Below are positions 7,801 to 17,156 of a stretch of DNA of 35,887 nt, in pieces. Within the stretch, counting starts at the first letter, position 1. Each line of letters opens with the position of its first letter. Both the position numbers and the translations under genes were made by a program. Location of the stretch: contig URYH01000015.1 in assembly GCA_900552105.1 (NCBI GenBank), positions 1-35,887 of the forward strand, written 5' to 3'. This stretch comes from an uncultured Eubacteriales bacterium (GTDB taxonomy: Bacteria > Bacillota > Clostridia > Christensenellales > UBA1242). The notes beneath the pieces were generated by a model that did no database searches, was not told where the DNA came from, and saw only the letters and a program-made list of their open reading frames with translations.

Positions 7801-8730
7801 TTGGAATTTCGACACGAACCGATTTTGAAAAATGAAATAATTGAATTGTTGAATATCAAGGCGGACGGAAACTACCTTGATTGCACAATTGGCGGAGCGG
7901 GGCATAGCTCTGCCATTATTTCGCATTTGAAAAATGGTCACTTGTTTGGCGTTGACAAAGATGAGGACGCACTTTGTGCTTCGCGAGAAAGATTAAAAAA
8001 TTATTCAAATTTCACTTTAATTCATGATGATTTCAAAAATATTAAAGAAATATTTGAAAAAAATAATCTTCCTGACATGGACGGCGTGCTTATTGACCTC
8101 GGTGTGAGCTCTTATCAAATCGATAATCCTGAACGCGGTTTTAGTTTTTTGAGAGATGGTCCACTCGACATGAGAATGAATCAAGAACAATCTTTTTCGG
8201 CGTTTGATGTTGTCAATTCATATCCATACGAAAAACTTGTCAAAATATTTTTTCAATATGGCGAGGAACAAAACGCAAAAACAATTGCAAGAAAAATTGT
8301 TGAAGAGCGAACAAAACAACCAATCACAACAACAAAACAACTCAACGACATAATTGAAAGTGCATTGCCCAAAAAACTTGTTTACAAAAGTGGCGGTTGT
8401 GCAAAAAAAGTTTTTCAAGCAATAAGAATTGAAGTTAATGGAGAACTCTTTGGACTGGAAGATACATTACATTTTTTGATTGACCATCTAAAACCTGGCG
8501 GAGTTATTTGTGTTTTGTCTTTTCATTCTCTTGAAGACAGGATTGTTAAAAATGTTTTCAGGCTTGAAGCAACAGACTGCATTTGCCCACCCAAAACGCC
8601 AATATGCATATGTGGTCATAAAAAAAAGGTTGAATTGATCACTAAGAAACCAATCATCGCAAGTGAAGAAGAACAAAGAATCAACTCAAGGTCAACCTGT
8701 GCAAAACTCCGATCTGTAAGAAAAATTTGA
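7801..8730 (+). CDS. rsmH: 16S rRNA (cytosine1402-N4)-methyltransferase
   Basis: RsmH/MraW, 309 residues, uses SAM to methylate C1402 of 16S rRNA. The SAM-binding motif is YLDCTIGGAGHS at about 24-35. DLGVSSYQIDNPERGFSF with DGPLDMRMN, and FHSLEDRIVK, are hallmark motifs. The start is TTG, supported by AGAGAGG a few bases upstream and by the family N-terminus (rHePIL). It is normally the second gene of the dcw cluster behind mraZ; here the preceding gene is the CvpA-like giant. A terminator follows at once. Confidence 0.96.
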   Translation: MEFRHEPILKNEIIELLNIKADGNYLDCTIGGAGHSSAIISHLKNGHLFGVDKDEDALCASRERLKNYSNFTLIHDDFKNIKEIFEKNNLPDMDGVLIDLGVSSYQIDNPERGFSFLRDGPLDMRMNQEQSFSAFDVVNSYPYEKLVKIFFQYGEEQNAKTIARKIVEERTKQPITTTKQLNDIIESALPKKLVYKSGGCAKKVFQAIRIEVNGELFGLEDTLHFLIDHLKPGGVICVLSFHSLEDRIVKNVFRLEATDCICPPKTPICICGHKKKVELITKKPIIASEEEQRINSRSTCAKLRSVRKI

Positions 8731-8731
8731 G

Positions 8732-8758
8732 AAAAGAGCAAGGTTGCTCTTTTTTTTC
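8732..8758 (+). terminator. terminator after rsmH
   Basis: AAAAGAGCAA (8732-8741) pairs with TTGCTCTTTT (8744-8753) and runs into a T-tract. It separates the CvpA-like/rsmH unit from the ftsL-like/spoVD unit. Confidence 0.85.
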
Positions 8759-8796
8759 ATTTGCAAAACAACTTGAACAAGTTGATAAAAAAGTGG

Positions 8797-8825
8797 TTGT
8801 CAAATTGTTGTAAAAATGATATAAC
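8797..8825 (+). promoter_or_regulatory. sigma-A promoter of the ftsL-like gene
   Basis: TTGTCA at 8797-8802, a 17-base spacer and TATAAC at 8820-8825, with TG one base upstream of the -10 (extended -10). The predicted start point is near 8832, only about five bases before the ATG at 8837. Confidence 0.75.
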
Positions 8826-8836
8826 AATCATATATT

Positions 8837-9604
8837 ATGGAAAACACAGAAGACAAACTCCAAAATCTTCGCGATGGGCGAGTGGCGACAATGACAACTG
8901 ACACTGACGCAAGTCTTTCTGTGCCAAAAAATGAAACAAAAGAAGACACAAAACCAAATGCCAATCTTCTCAAAAGGATTGACGAACTCACACGCGAAAG
9001 AGTGAATGCTTTTGAAACTCAGCAAAGAAAATTGGAAGAAGAAGAGAGACGGCAACTTGAGAAAAAACTTGAAAATGCTCAAAAAACTGAAGTGACAGAA
9101 GTCACTGAAATTGCCTCCAGCAAGGCTGAACAAGTTGATGAAGAGAGCGTTTCAATGCCAAAATATATTGGTGAAACTGAGCTGCAAACCGAAAGCGTCG
9201 AAGATGAAGAAACGCAAGTTCAAAACCAAGCAGAGCAAAAACAAAGAGCAAAAAAAGTGAAATATCGTGTGAAATTCATTTCTATTGCTGTTTGCATTGC
9301 AGTTGCTTTGTTTTCGGGACTTGCGATTCATAATGCTGTCAAAATCACACGCCTTTCAAGTGAAGTTGCGGCAGCACAGCAACAAATTGAAGTAAATACG
9401 ACCAAATACATTTATAAAATCAGCAAACTTGATGACCTTATTGAAAAAGGGAAGGAAGCGCCAGCAGACAGTTTTCAAATTGGGGCAGATAGGTATCTTG
9501 AAAGTTTTCCAGAAGAGATAGAAGACGTCACAGAGGTTCCCCAAAAGTCGAATTGGTTTGATAGGTTTGTTGACAAAATCAGAAAATTTTTTGGGAGAGC
9601 ATGA
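8837..9604 (+). CDS. FtsL/DivIC-like division protein
   Basis: A 255-residue bitopic protein. Residues 1-145 are hydrophilic, charged and predicted coiled coil. One membrane segment lies near 147-168, followed by a heptad-like stretch (ITRLSSEVAAAQQQIEVN) as in FtsL, and a basic C-terminus. FtsL is about 100-120 residues in most species, so the cytoplasmic part is unusually long. Its place between rsmH and the class B PBP gene is the normal ftsL position. It overlaps the next gene by four bases (ATGA). No ribosome binding site precedes ATG 8837. An alternative in-frame ATG at 8891 has GAGTGG upstream and would give a normal leader. The call rests on topology and synteny. Confidence 0.7.
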   Translation: MENTEDKLQNLRDGRVATMTTDTDASLSVPKNETKEDTKPNANLLKRIDELTRERVNAFETQQRKLEEEERRQLEKKLENAQKTEVTEVTEIASSKAEQVDEESVSMPKYIGETELQTESVEDEETQVQNQAEQKQRAKKVKYRVKFISIAVCIAVALFSGLAIHNAVKITRLSSEVAAAQQQIEVNTTKYIYKISKLDDLIEKGKEAPADSFQIGADRYLESFPEEIEDVTEVPQKSNWFDRFVDKIRKFFGRA

Positions 9605-11532
9605 AAAAACCAAAATTCAAATTTAAAATTCAAAAAACATACACATTATTTTCATTACGAAAGAGGATATCAGCATTAATTATTGCGATATCCTTTCTTT
9701 TTTGTACACTGCTTATCAGACTTTCGATTGTGAGCCTTGTTGATGGAAAATGGCTGCAAGAAAAAGCATTTAATCAATGGACGAGAGATTTGCCAATAAC
9801 TGGTGAGCGTGGCAAAATTTATGACACAAATGGTGCGACCCTTGCTGTTTCAAAAACGACATACGATGTTTATCTTCGCGGTCGTGAAGTTGATGACCCA
9901 ATTGGAGTGTCATCATATCTATCAAACCTTTTGGGTTTGGAATTTGAAAAAGTCCATGCAAAAGCGATTGATAAAACAATTTCTGAAAGCCTTGTGAAGA
10001 TGCAGATTGATCAAGAGATTGCTCAAAAAATTTTGAACAGCGACCACAATGGTGTGTTTTTGTCCGAGAACATTGGACGTTATTATCCATATGGAGATTT
10101 GTTGACGCAAATTTTGGGATTCACAACCATTGATAATGTTGGTCAAGCGGGCATTGAGCAATACTACAATAATATGCTCACAGGTCTTGACGGAAAATAT
10201 TATGTTCAAAGTGATTTGCAAGGTCGCCAAATTGACAACACACTTTCGTCATATATTCCTTCTGTTGCGGGAATGAACTTGCAACTGACGATTGATGTTG
10301 CCATCCAACAAGTGGTTGAAAAAGTTTTGGAGCAAGTTGTTCTTGACCACAAACCAAAAAGCGTGACATGCATTGTCATGAATCCAAAAAATGGCGAACT
10401 TTTGGCGCTTGGACTCAAACCAAGTTTCAATCTCAACGATATTCCAAGAAGTGATCCAAGCCTCATGTCAACCGTCAAAAACACCGCAGTCGTTGATGTT
10501 TATGAACCAGGTTCAACTTTCAAAATTCTAACCACTGCCGCAGCACTTGAAGAGGGCAAAACAAACTTGAATGACAGATTTTATGACCCCGGCTATCGAA
10601 TTGTTGACGGGCAAAAAATCAAGTGTTGGAAAACAATAGGACACGGAAGCGAGGACTTGGTTGACGGTTTCATCAATTCTTGCAACTCAGTCTTTATGGA
10701 CTTGGCACTTCGAATGGGAACAAATAGTTTTTATTCATATCTTAAAAAGTTTGGAATTGGGTCAAAAACTGGCATTGACATTGCATCAGAAAGTTCTGGA
10801 ATTTTGATGAAACAGTCAAGCGTTAAAAATGTCGACCTTGCTCGCATTGGATTCGGTCAAGCGGTTGCAGTCACGCCAATCCAAATCATAACCGCATTTT
10901 GTGCGGCAATCAATGGTGGTGAGCTTTTGCAACCATATCTCGTCAAAAGTGCGACAGATAGTCAAGGAAATATTGTGCTTGAAAACAAAAAAATGGTCAA
11001 AACACAAGTAATTTCGCCAAAAACTTCAAATTTAATTAATAATTTGCTCGAAAATGTTGCAACAAAACGCGGGAAAACAACTTTTGTTGATGGATATCGA
11101 ATTGGAGGGAAAACTGGAACTGCCCAAAAATATGAGAACGGTGTTATTGCAAGAGGCAAATATGTTTCAAGTTTCTTTGGTACCTATCCCGCGGACAATC
11201 CAGAGTATGCAATGTTGCTTTTGGTTAACGAGCCAAGCGCTGGCGTTTATTATGGAAGTGTTGTCGCGGCACCATATGCAAAACAAATTTTTTCTGGCAT
11301 ATTCCAAGCAAAAAACATAAAATCACAAGACGAACAACAAAAACAAAAAGAATATGTTGAAATGCCAAATCTTGTTGGACTAAGCCTTGTTGAAGCTTGC
11401 GAAACACTTGTGTCAATGGGATTAAACTATGAGCTTGACGGCGAGGGTGGGATGGTTGTTGCCCAGTTCCCACCAACTGGCACGGTTCTCGAAAAATATT
11501 CGACAGTTCAAATTAGTGTTGCAAATGAGTGA
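9601..11532 (+). CDS. spoVD: class B penicillin-binding protein (SpoVD/FtsI type) with PASTA domain
   Basis: A 643-residue transpeptidase that cross-links septal or spore-cortex peptidoglycan. One N-terminal membrane anchor (about 23-45) is followed by a dimerisation domain and the transpeptidase domain. Active-site motifs are S305-T-F-K, S360-C-N and K504-T-G. A single PASTA domain (about 578-643, beginning VEMPNLVGLSLVEA) closes the protein, as in B. subtilis SpoVD; PBP2B has a similar layout. Only one such gene is here, so it may serve both vegetative division and sporulation. FtsI is the alternative name. Confidence 0.93.
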   Translation: MKKPKFKFKIQKTYTLFSLRKRISALIIAISFLFCTLLIRLSIVSLVDGKWLQEKAFNQWTRDLPITGERGKIYDTNGATLAVSKTTYDVYLRGREVDDPIGVSSYLSNLLGLEFEKVHAKAIDKTISESLVKMQIDQEIAQKILNSDHNGVFLSENIGRYYPYGDLLTQILGFTTIDNVGQAGIEQYYNNMLTGLDGKYYVQSDLQGRQIDNTLSSYIPSVAGMNLQLTIDVAIQQVVEKVLEQVVLDHKPKSVTCIVMNPKNGELLALGLKPSFNLNDIPRSDPSLMSTVKNTAVVDVYEPGSTFKILTTAAALEEGKTNLNDRFYDPGYRIVDGQKIKCWKTIGHGSEDLVDGFINSCNSVFMDLALRMGTNSFYSYLKKFGIGSKTGIDIASESSGILMKQSSVKNVDLARIGFGQAVAVTPIQIITAFCAAINGGELLQPYLVKSATDSQGNIVLENKKMVKTQVISPKTSNLINNLLENVATKRGKTTFVDGYRIGGKTGTAQKYENGVIARGKYVSSFFGTYPADNPEYAMLLLVNEPSAGVYYGSVVAAPYAKQIFSGIFQAKNIKSQDEQQKQKEYVEMPNLVGLSLVEACETLVSMGLNYELDGEGGMVVAQFPPTGTVLEKYSTVQISVANE

Positions 11533-11614
11533 AATTTTGCTCGTATTATGAGTTATTTTGCGAACATCAACAAAAAAATTTTCCACGTGCTACACTCAAA
11601 ACAAGGAGAAAAAT

Positions 11615-13051
11615 ATGATTTCATTTGAAAAACTATTTGACGGGGTAAAAATTCAAGAAATTCAAAATGCCACGACTGACAAATTTTTTAATCATCCAAA
11701 ATTTGATTCTAATAAGATTGAGAAAGATGACGTGTTCTTTTGCCTTGAAGGAAAGAATATTGATGGTCATAAATTTGCTTGTGATGCGGCAAAGAAAGGC
11801 GCGAAAGCAATTGTTTGCCAGCACTCTCTCAATATTTCTGCAATGCAAATTATTGTTGAAGACACGCGAGAAGCGTTTGCTCTATGTTGCAAAAACTATT
11901 TTGACAAAGCGAGTGACAAACTCAAAATTGTTGGAGTTTCAGGAACAAATGGAAAAACAACCACAGCAATTCTAATTGCCCACATTTTGAACCATGCAGG
12001 CAAAAATGCGGCAGTCATTGGGACAAGCGGTGCTTTTTGGAATGGAAACAACATAAATTTCAATATGACAACTCCTGACCCTGACCTTTTGCATAAGTTT
12101 TTTACGCAAATGCTGGAAGACGGCGTTGAATATGTTGTTATGGAAGTTTCTGCCCATGCCATTGCACTGAAGAAAATTGCGGGCATAATTTTTGAAGTTG
12201 GAGTGATGACAAACATCACAGAAGACCACTTGGATTATTTTGATACTTTTCAAAAATACGCAAAAACCAAAGTTGACTTCATGAATAGTCCATATGTTTT
12301 GAGTCGGGTTGTAAATGTTGATGATGAGATTTTGAGAAATAATATGCAAGAAAATAATCTCGCAAAAATCACATATGGAATGGATTGTCCCGCGGATTGT
12401 TTTGTTGCAGGACTTTCGATGAGTGCAAAAGGCAGTCATTTTGTTCTGAATTTCATGGACAATGTTGTGGAAATAAATTCGCCGCTTGTGGGGAAATATA
12501 ATATTGAAAACATCATGGCGGCGTTTTGTGCTTGTTCCATGCTCGGTGTTCCGTTTGAAGAAACAAAGGACGCGATTGCTTCGTTTGCGGGGGTTGAAGG
12601 TCGGTTTAATGTATACTCGTCAACAAGGGGGTTTGATGTTGTTATTGACTATGCACATACTCCAGACGGGTTGCGAAATGTTTTGAAAACAGCAAGCGGT
12701 CTCACGAGCGGTCGACTTATTTTGGTGTTTGGTTGCGGGGGTGGTCGAGAAAGACAAAAAAGGCCACAAATGGCTCGTATTGCAGAAAAATATTGTGACG
12801 ATGTGATTGTGACGTCAGACAATCCTCGATTTGAAAATCCCCAAGATATAATTGATGAAATCAAGACGGGGTTTGAAGGAAATAACCATATTGAAATTGT
12901 CGACAGATTTGAGGCAATCAAGCATGCCATGAAGATTGCTCGTCCGCATGACATTGTTCTTGTTTGTGGCAAAGGTGCCGAAGATTATATGGAAATTAAA
13001 GGAGAAAAAATTCATTTCAAAGATGCCGAAGTTGTCAAACAATTTTTATAA
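11615..13051 (+). CDS. murE: UDP-MurNAc-tripeptide synthetase MurE
   Basis: A 478-residue Mur ligase that adds the third amino acid to UDP-MurNAc-L-Ala-D-Glu. The ATP-binding loop is GTNGKTTT. The acceptor motif is SDNPRFE; DNPR is typical of meso-diaminopimelate-adding enzymes, so a DAP-type wall is inferred. ATG 11615 is chosen because AAGGAG lies six bases upstream; the frame is open further 5' but lacks support. The 80-base gap after spoVD may hold a weak promoter but none is convincing. Confidence 0.95.
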   Translation: MISFEKLFDGVKIQEIQNATTDKFFNHPKFDSNKIEKDDVFFCLEGKNIDGHKFACDAAKKGAKAIVCQHSLNISAMQIIVEDTREAFALCCKNYFDKASDKLKIVGVSGTNGKTTTAILIAHILNHAGKNAAVIGTSGAFWNGNNINFNMTTPDPDLLHKFFTQMLEDGVEYVVMEVSAHAIALKKIAGIIFEVGVMTNITEDHLDYFDTFQKYAKTKVDFMNSPYVLSRVVNVDDEILRNNMQENNLAKITYGMDCPADCFVAGLSMSAKGSHFVLNFMDNVVEINSPLVGKYNIENIMAAFCACSMLGVPFEETKDAIASFAGVEGRFNVYSSTRGFDVVIDYAHTPDGLRNVLKTASGLTSGRLILVFGCGGGRERQKRPQMARIAEKYCDDVIVTSDNPRFENPQDIIDEIKTGFEGNNHIEIVDRFEAIKHAMKIARPHDIVLVCGKGAEDYMEIKGEKIHFKDAEVVKQFL

Positions 13052-13062
13052 AAGGAGAAGAA

Positions 13063-14064
13063 ATGAAAGCGTATAACTTGCTGTTTTGTTTCTTGATTGG
13101 GCTTTTGGTTTCTGTGGTTTTCGCGCCACTGGTTATAAAACTTTCGCAAAAGTTCAAACTCAAACAGACAATTTTGCACTATGTTGAACTGCATAAGGAC
13201 AAGCAGGGGACTCCAACAATGGGGGGATTTATTTTCCTTTTGGGGTTTGTGGTGGCCGCTGCTTGTTTTTTGCGAGAAGATTGCTTGCTTTCTGTGATTG
13301 CAATCGCGGTCGTGCTTTCATTTGGACTGCTTGGTTTTTTGGACGATTTCATCAAAATAAAGTTTCATCAAAATGAGGGGCTGAAACCCTATCAAAAAAT
13401 TATTGGACAGTTGGGCATATCAACAATCATTGGACTATTCGCATATTTCAACGGTCTTGTTCCAAACGAGATTGTTTTGCCTTTTTCAAACATAACATTG
13501 AACCTCGGGTGGGGCATTATTCCGTTTGTGATATTTGTTATGATTGCAATCACAAACAGCGTCAACCTCACTGACGGATTGGACGGACTGGCGGGAGGAG
13601 TGAGTTTTGTTTATCTTTTTGGATTTGCTGTCCTTATTTATATTTTTATTTCAAACACCAGTGCAACCCATGTCCAGACCGAACAGTTTAATCTTGTGCT
13701 CATTTCTGCTGCCATGATGGGTGGACTTGGTGGATTTTTGTGTTTCAACTGCAACAAGGCAAAAATCTTTATGGGCGACACCGGCTCACTTGCACTCGGC
13801 GGACTCATTGGAGTGCTTTCAGTATTCTCAGGACTTGAACTATATCTGCCAATCTTGGGGACTATGTTTGTTCTTTCAGCACTGTCTGACATCATTCAAG
13901 TGTTGCACTACAAGCGAACAAAAAAACGTGTTTTTCTCATGGCGCCACTTCATCACCATTTTGAGAAAAAAGGAGTGCATGAAAACCGCATTGTCGTAAT
14001 ATATATATTTATAACGATGGCAATAAGCGTTTTTTCGATTGCGATGACGCTTGCGGTGAGGTGA
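13063..14064 (+). CDS. mraY: phospho-MurNAc-pentapeptide transferase MraY
   Basis: A 333-residue polytopic membrane enzyme that transfers phospho-MurNAc-pentapeptide to undecaprenyl phosphate to make lipid I. About ten membrane segments are present. Signature motifs are TPTMGG, LDDFIKI, NLTDGLDGLAGG (near 167-178), FMGDTGSLALGG and HHHFEKKG. AAAGGAG precedes the ATG. murE ends 11 bases before it and murD begins one base after its stop, so the genes form one operon. Confidence 0.97.
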   Translation: MKAYNLLFCFLIGLLVSVVFAPLVIKLSQKFKLKQTILHYVELHKDKQGTPTMGGFIFLLGFVVAAACFLREDCLLSVIAIAVVLSFGLLGFLDDFIKIKFHQNEGLKPYQKIIGQLGISTIIGLFAYFNGLVPNEIVLPFSNITLNLGWGIIPFVIFVMIAITNSVNLTDGLDGLAGGVSFVYLFGFAVLIYIFISNTSATHVQTEQFNLVLISAAMMGGLGGFLCFNCNKAKIFMGDTGSLALGGLIGVLSVFSGLELYLPILGTMFVLSALSDIIQVLHYKRTKKRVFLMAPLHHHFEKKGVHENRIVVIYIFITMAISVFSIAMTLAVR

Positions 14065-14065
14065 T

Positions 14066-15379
14066 ATGAAAAAACAAAAATCTGTTCTAATTTTGGGATA
14101 TGGTGTGACTGGCAAAGCGTGTGTTGAACACTTTATCTCAAAAAAATATCGGGTTTTTGTTTATGCGAAAGAGATTGAGCAAATTGATGGATGCGAAATG
14201 ATTTCGTCAATTGAAGACGTCTTGAAAAATCAAATAAAACTTTGCATAACAAGTCCTGGGATTAACCTAAAAAAAGATTTGTTTTGTTTGCATCTGAAAA
14301 GGTTTGGAATTCAAGTCGTCACTGAACTTGAATACAGTCTAAAAAACATCAAAGCAACAACCATTGCTGTCACAGGAACCAACGGAAAAAGCACAACCGC
14401 AACGCTCATTTATGAGATGCTCAAACAAAAATATCCGTGCGTTCTTGCCGGAAACATTGGCACGCCACTAATTTCACAAATTAACTCCATTTCGAGAAAA
14501 ACAAAAGTTGTTCTTGAAGTGTCTTCTTTTATGCTTGAAAATATGAATGACTTTCGCTTTGATGTTGCATGCCTTCTCAATCTTTCACCGGACCATGAGA
14601 ATTGGCACGGAACTGTCGAAGATTATTTTCAGGCAAAACTCAAAGTTTTTTTGGGTCAAACAAAAAAGCAAGTTGCCATCATCAACTTTGACGACAAAAT
14701 TGTGTTTGACAGAACTCGTCACATAAACTCTCGTGCACTATATTTTTCAAAAACCGAAACTGTCAAAGGTTGCTTTGAGAGAGCGGGGAAACTTTGCTAT
14801 TATGACGAAAATTTTGATGATATCATGAGCGTCAAAGATGTTGGATTGCGTGGCGAAAAAAATCTTGAAAACATATTGTGTGCTGTGACCATTGCAAAAC
14901 ATTTTGAAGTTGATGACAAAACAATTTCATCTGTTGTTTCAAATTTCAAACCTCTTCGTCATCGAATCGAGTTCGTTGGGGAAAAGGACGGTGTGCTATA
15001 TTTTAATGACTCAAAAGCAACCAACATTTCGTCAACGCTTTGTGCTTTGGGTGCTTTTGAAAAGAATGTCATTCTCATGCTGGGTGGACAGACAAAAAAT
15101 CAAAATTTTGATAATTTGTTCAAAAAAAGCCTAGATAATGTGAAATTATTTGTAATTTATGGCGAAGATTATGAAATTATTGAAAATTCAATAAACAAAT
15201 ATAAAGAAAAATACAACTATATTTTGTCGGAAAATTTTGATGAAGCTTTTGAAAAAGCAAAAATGAATGCAACAGCGGGAGATGTTGTTCTTCTTTCTCC
15301 GGCATGTGCAAGTTTTGATGAATTCAAGAATTTTGAAGAACGCGGAGATTGTTTTTGTGAAAAAGTTAAACAAATCTAG
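14066..15379 (+). CDS. murD: UDP-MurNAc-L-alanine:D-glutamate ligase MurD
   Basis: A 437-residue Mur ligase. The N-terminal UDP-binding Rossmann region starts ILGYGVTGKA. The ATP loop is GTNGKSTTATL. NLSPDHENWHG and HRIEFVG with the following NDSKATN are MurD-specific motifs. It starts one base after the mraY stop with GAGGTG as ribosome binding site. ftsW overlaps or directly follows its 3' end. Confidence 0.96.
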   Translation: MKKQKSVLILGYGVTGKACVEHFISKKYRVFVYAKEIEQIDGCEMISSIEDVLKNQIKLCITSPGINLKKDLFCLHLKRFGIQVVTELEYSLKNIKATTIAVTGTNGKSTTATLIYEMLKQKYPCVLAGNIGTPLISQINSISRKTKVVLEVSSFMLENMNDFRFDVACLLNLSPDHENWHGTVEDYFQAKLKVFLGQTKKQVAIINFDDKIVFDRTRHINSRALYFSKTETVKGCFERAGKLCYYDENFDDIMSVKDVGLRGEKNLENILCAVTIAKHFEVDDKTISSVVSNFKPLRHRIEFVGEKDGVLYFNDSKATNISSTLCALGAFEKNVILMLGGQTKNQNFDNLFKKSLDNVKLFVIYGEDYEIIENSINKYKEKYNYILSENFDEAFEKAKMNATAGDVVLLSPACASFDEFKNFEERGDCFCEKVKQI

Positions 15380-16490
15380 GGGAAACATAAAATTTTCACG
15401 AACACAAATTATTGTGCTCGTTCTTGTTTTGTTTCTTGTTGGATTTGGTTGTCTCATGGTGTATTCTGCAAGTTCATATGCTGCGGCACATCGTTATCAC
15501 AATCAATATTATTTCTTGATAAAGCAAATCATTGGTGCGGTGATTGGGGCGATGTGTCTTGTTTTGTTCTCTTATGTTGATTACCGCAAATTCACAAAGT
15601 GGAGATATGTCATCATTGCGGTTTCGGTTGTTCTCATGGTTTTGGTTTTTGTTCCGGGAATTGGGGTTGAAAACTATGGGGCAAAAAGATGGATTCGTCT
15701 TCCAGGAATGACAATTCAACCGAGTGAAATTTGCAAGTTTGTGTTTGTGCTTTATGCGGCATGGTATCTCGGCGAAAACTACCACAAAGTCAAATCATTT
15801 CGCGGCATTTTGCCAGTGCTTGTTTTGGGTGGCATTTTTTGTTTGCTTATTATTGCAGAGCCAAACATGTCAATCACAATGTGCTTGGGAATTGTTCTTC
15901 TTGTCATGCTGTTTGTTGGTGGGGCGAGTGCCAAACAATTTGCACTGGTTGGCATTCCCGCACTTTGCATGGTTCCAGTGTTAATTGCGATTGAACCATA
16001 CCGAATGAAAAGGCTCGTTGCATTTTTGGACCCTTGGGCAAATCCGCAAAGTGAGGGGTTTCAACTCATTCAGTCACTCTATTCAATTGGCTCAGGCGGG
16101 TGGTTTGGAGTGGGGCTGTTTAATTCCCGCCAAAAATATCTTTTTTTGCCATTTTCAGAAAGTGACTTCATATTTTCAATCATTGCTGAAGAGTTTGGAT
16201 TCGTTGGTGCAGGACTTTTGCTCGTGGTCTTTGCGGTTTTGGTTATCAAACTAATCAAAATTGGACTGGGGGCGAACGACCGTTTTGGTTGTCTTTTGTG
16301 TGTTGGCATTGCCTCTGTCATCGCCGTGCAAACTCTCATCAATGTCGCCGTTGTCACAGGTTCAATTCCGCCGACAGGTCTTCCACTTCCATTCATCTCG
16401 TCTGGCTCAACATCTCTCGTTGTGTTTATGTCCGCAGTCGGCATCTGCCTCAATGTCGAAAGACAAAGCATGAAAAAAACAATTTGTTGA
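15357..16490 (+). CDS. ftsW: septal peptidoglycan glycosyltransferase FtsW/SpoVE
   Basis: A SEDS-family polymerase with about ten membrane segments that works with the class B PBP at the septum. Conserved motifs are VYSASS near the first membrane helix, AKRWIRLPG..IQPSE and PLPFISSGSTSL near the C-terminus. The start is unclear. GTG 15357 with CGGAG upstream would overlap murD by 23 bases. The best ribosome binding site, AGGGG, instead lies just before ATA 15387, where FtsW-like sequence begins (IKFSRTQ). The product is 377 residues from GTG, 367 from ATA. Family and place are secure; SpoVE is the alternative name. Confidence 0.92.
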   Translation: MKKLNKSRGNIKFSRTQIIVLVLVLFLVGFGCLMVYSASSYAAAHRYHNQYYFLIKQIIGAVIGAMCLVLFSYVDYRKFTKWRYVIIAVSVVLMVLVFVPGIGVENYGAKRWIRLPGMTIQPSEICKFVFVLYAAWYLGENYHKVKSFRGILPVLVLGGIFCLLIIAEPNMSITMCLGIVLLVMLFVGGASAKQFALVGIPALCMVPVLIAIEPYRMKRLVAFLDPWANPQSEGFQLIQSLYSIGSGGWFGVGLFNSRQKYLFLPFSESDFIFSIIAEEFGFVGAGLLLVVFAVLVIKLIKIGLGANDRFGCLLCVGIASVIAVQTLINVAVVTGSIPPTGLPLPFISSGSTSLVVFMSAVGICLNVERQSMKKTIC

Positions 16491-16516
16491 CACTTTGAAT
16501 AAAAAAATGCAATAAA

Positions 16517-16546
16517 AATACCCACCAATATTGGTGGGCGTTTTTC
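16517..16546. terminator. bidirectional terminator between ftsW and orphan gene
   Basis: CCCACCAATATTGGTGGG (16521-16538) is a perfect palindrome with a T-run to the right and an A-rich run to the left. It can end both ftsW transcripts and the convergent minus-strand gene. Confidence 0.85.
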
Positions 16547-17096
16547 AAAATTCTAATGTTTGGTCATATTGTTTTGCATATTCTTGATTTTTGCATTTCT
16601 GTTTGGCCAGTCTTTCATTTTTAATATTTCTAAAAGCGGATTTGCTATGGGATTCAACAAAATTAACCGCTTTTTCAATTTTTGCAATAGTGGTAATATC
16701 AATAAAATTTTCAGGGTTATTAAATACTGCCTCAAAGATGTTTTTGCTGTTATCCATACGATTGTATTCCAACACTTGCGTAATTTGCTTATAGCGATAA
16801 AAACATGTATCATCATCATCTCTGAAAATTGCCCTTGAGTTTGCATTTATGTCTTCAAATTTACCACATAATGGAAATGCTTTTAATCCGTCATTTGTCT
16901 CATATGCATTAACATAGTATAAATGACCGACGTCTCTATCTTCTTTCATATATGTATGAAACGAAGGTTTGTCTATAGAATGAATTTCATTTTTGGTCAA
17001 GATTTTGATTTTTGTTTTTTTGTTGTTCAAAACACCAAACCGACAATCTCCAGACTCATAAATCAAAAGCAAATCTTTAATTTTGTATTTTTCCAT
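16545..17096 (-). CDS. orphan hypothetical protein interrupting the dcw cluster
   Basis: A 183-residue hydrophilic protein with no membrane segment and many charged residues. The C-terminal 50 residues are Lys-rich. I do not recognise the family. It is likely a real gene: AAGGAG lies seven bases before the ATG, a TTGAAT/TATAAT promoter with 17-base spacing is just upstream, and a strong terminator follows. It is the only minus-strand gene in the cell-wall region and occupies the place where murG usually lies. The neighbour at 17179 looks truncated, so this gene probably came in with an insertion or rearrangement. Confidence 0.8.
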   Translation of the reverse strand: MEKYKIKDLLLIYESGDCRFGVLNNKKTKIKILTKNEIHSIDKPSFHTYMKEDRDVGHLYYVNAYETNDGLKAFPLCGKFEDINANSRAIFRDDDDTCFYRYKQITQVLEYNRMDNSKNIFEAVFNNPENFIDITTIAKIEKAVNFVESHSKSAFRNIKNERLAKQKCKNQEYAKQYDQTLEF

Positions 17097-17127
17097 CGAA
17101 TATCTCCTTTTTTCTATTTAATGTAAT

Positions 17128-17156
17128 ATTATAACACAATGCAATTTATAATTCAA
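17128..17156 (-). promoter_or_regulatory. sigma-A promoter of the minus-strand orphan gene
   Basis: Read on the minus strand: TTGAAT (17156-17151), 17 bases, TATAAT (17133-17128). The predicted start is about 25 bases before the ATG. Confidence 0.8.

Noticed and set aside
11533..11614. Possible promoter before murE (TCAACA, 18 bases, TACACT)
   Set aside because: Both hexamers match only four of six positions in AT-rich DNA.
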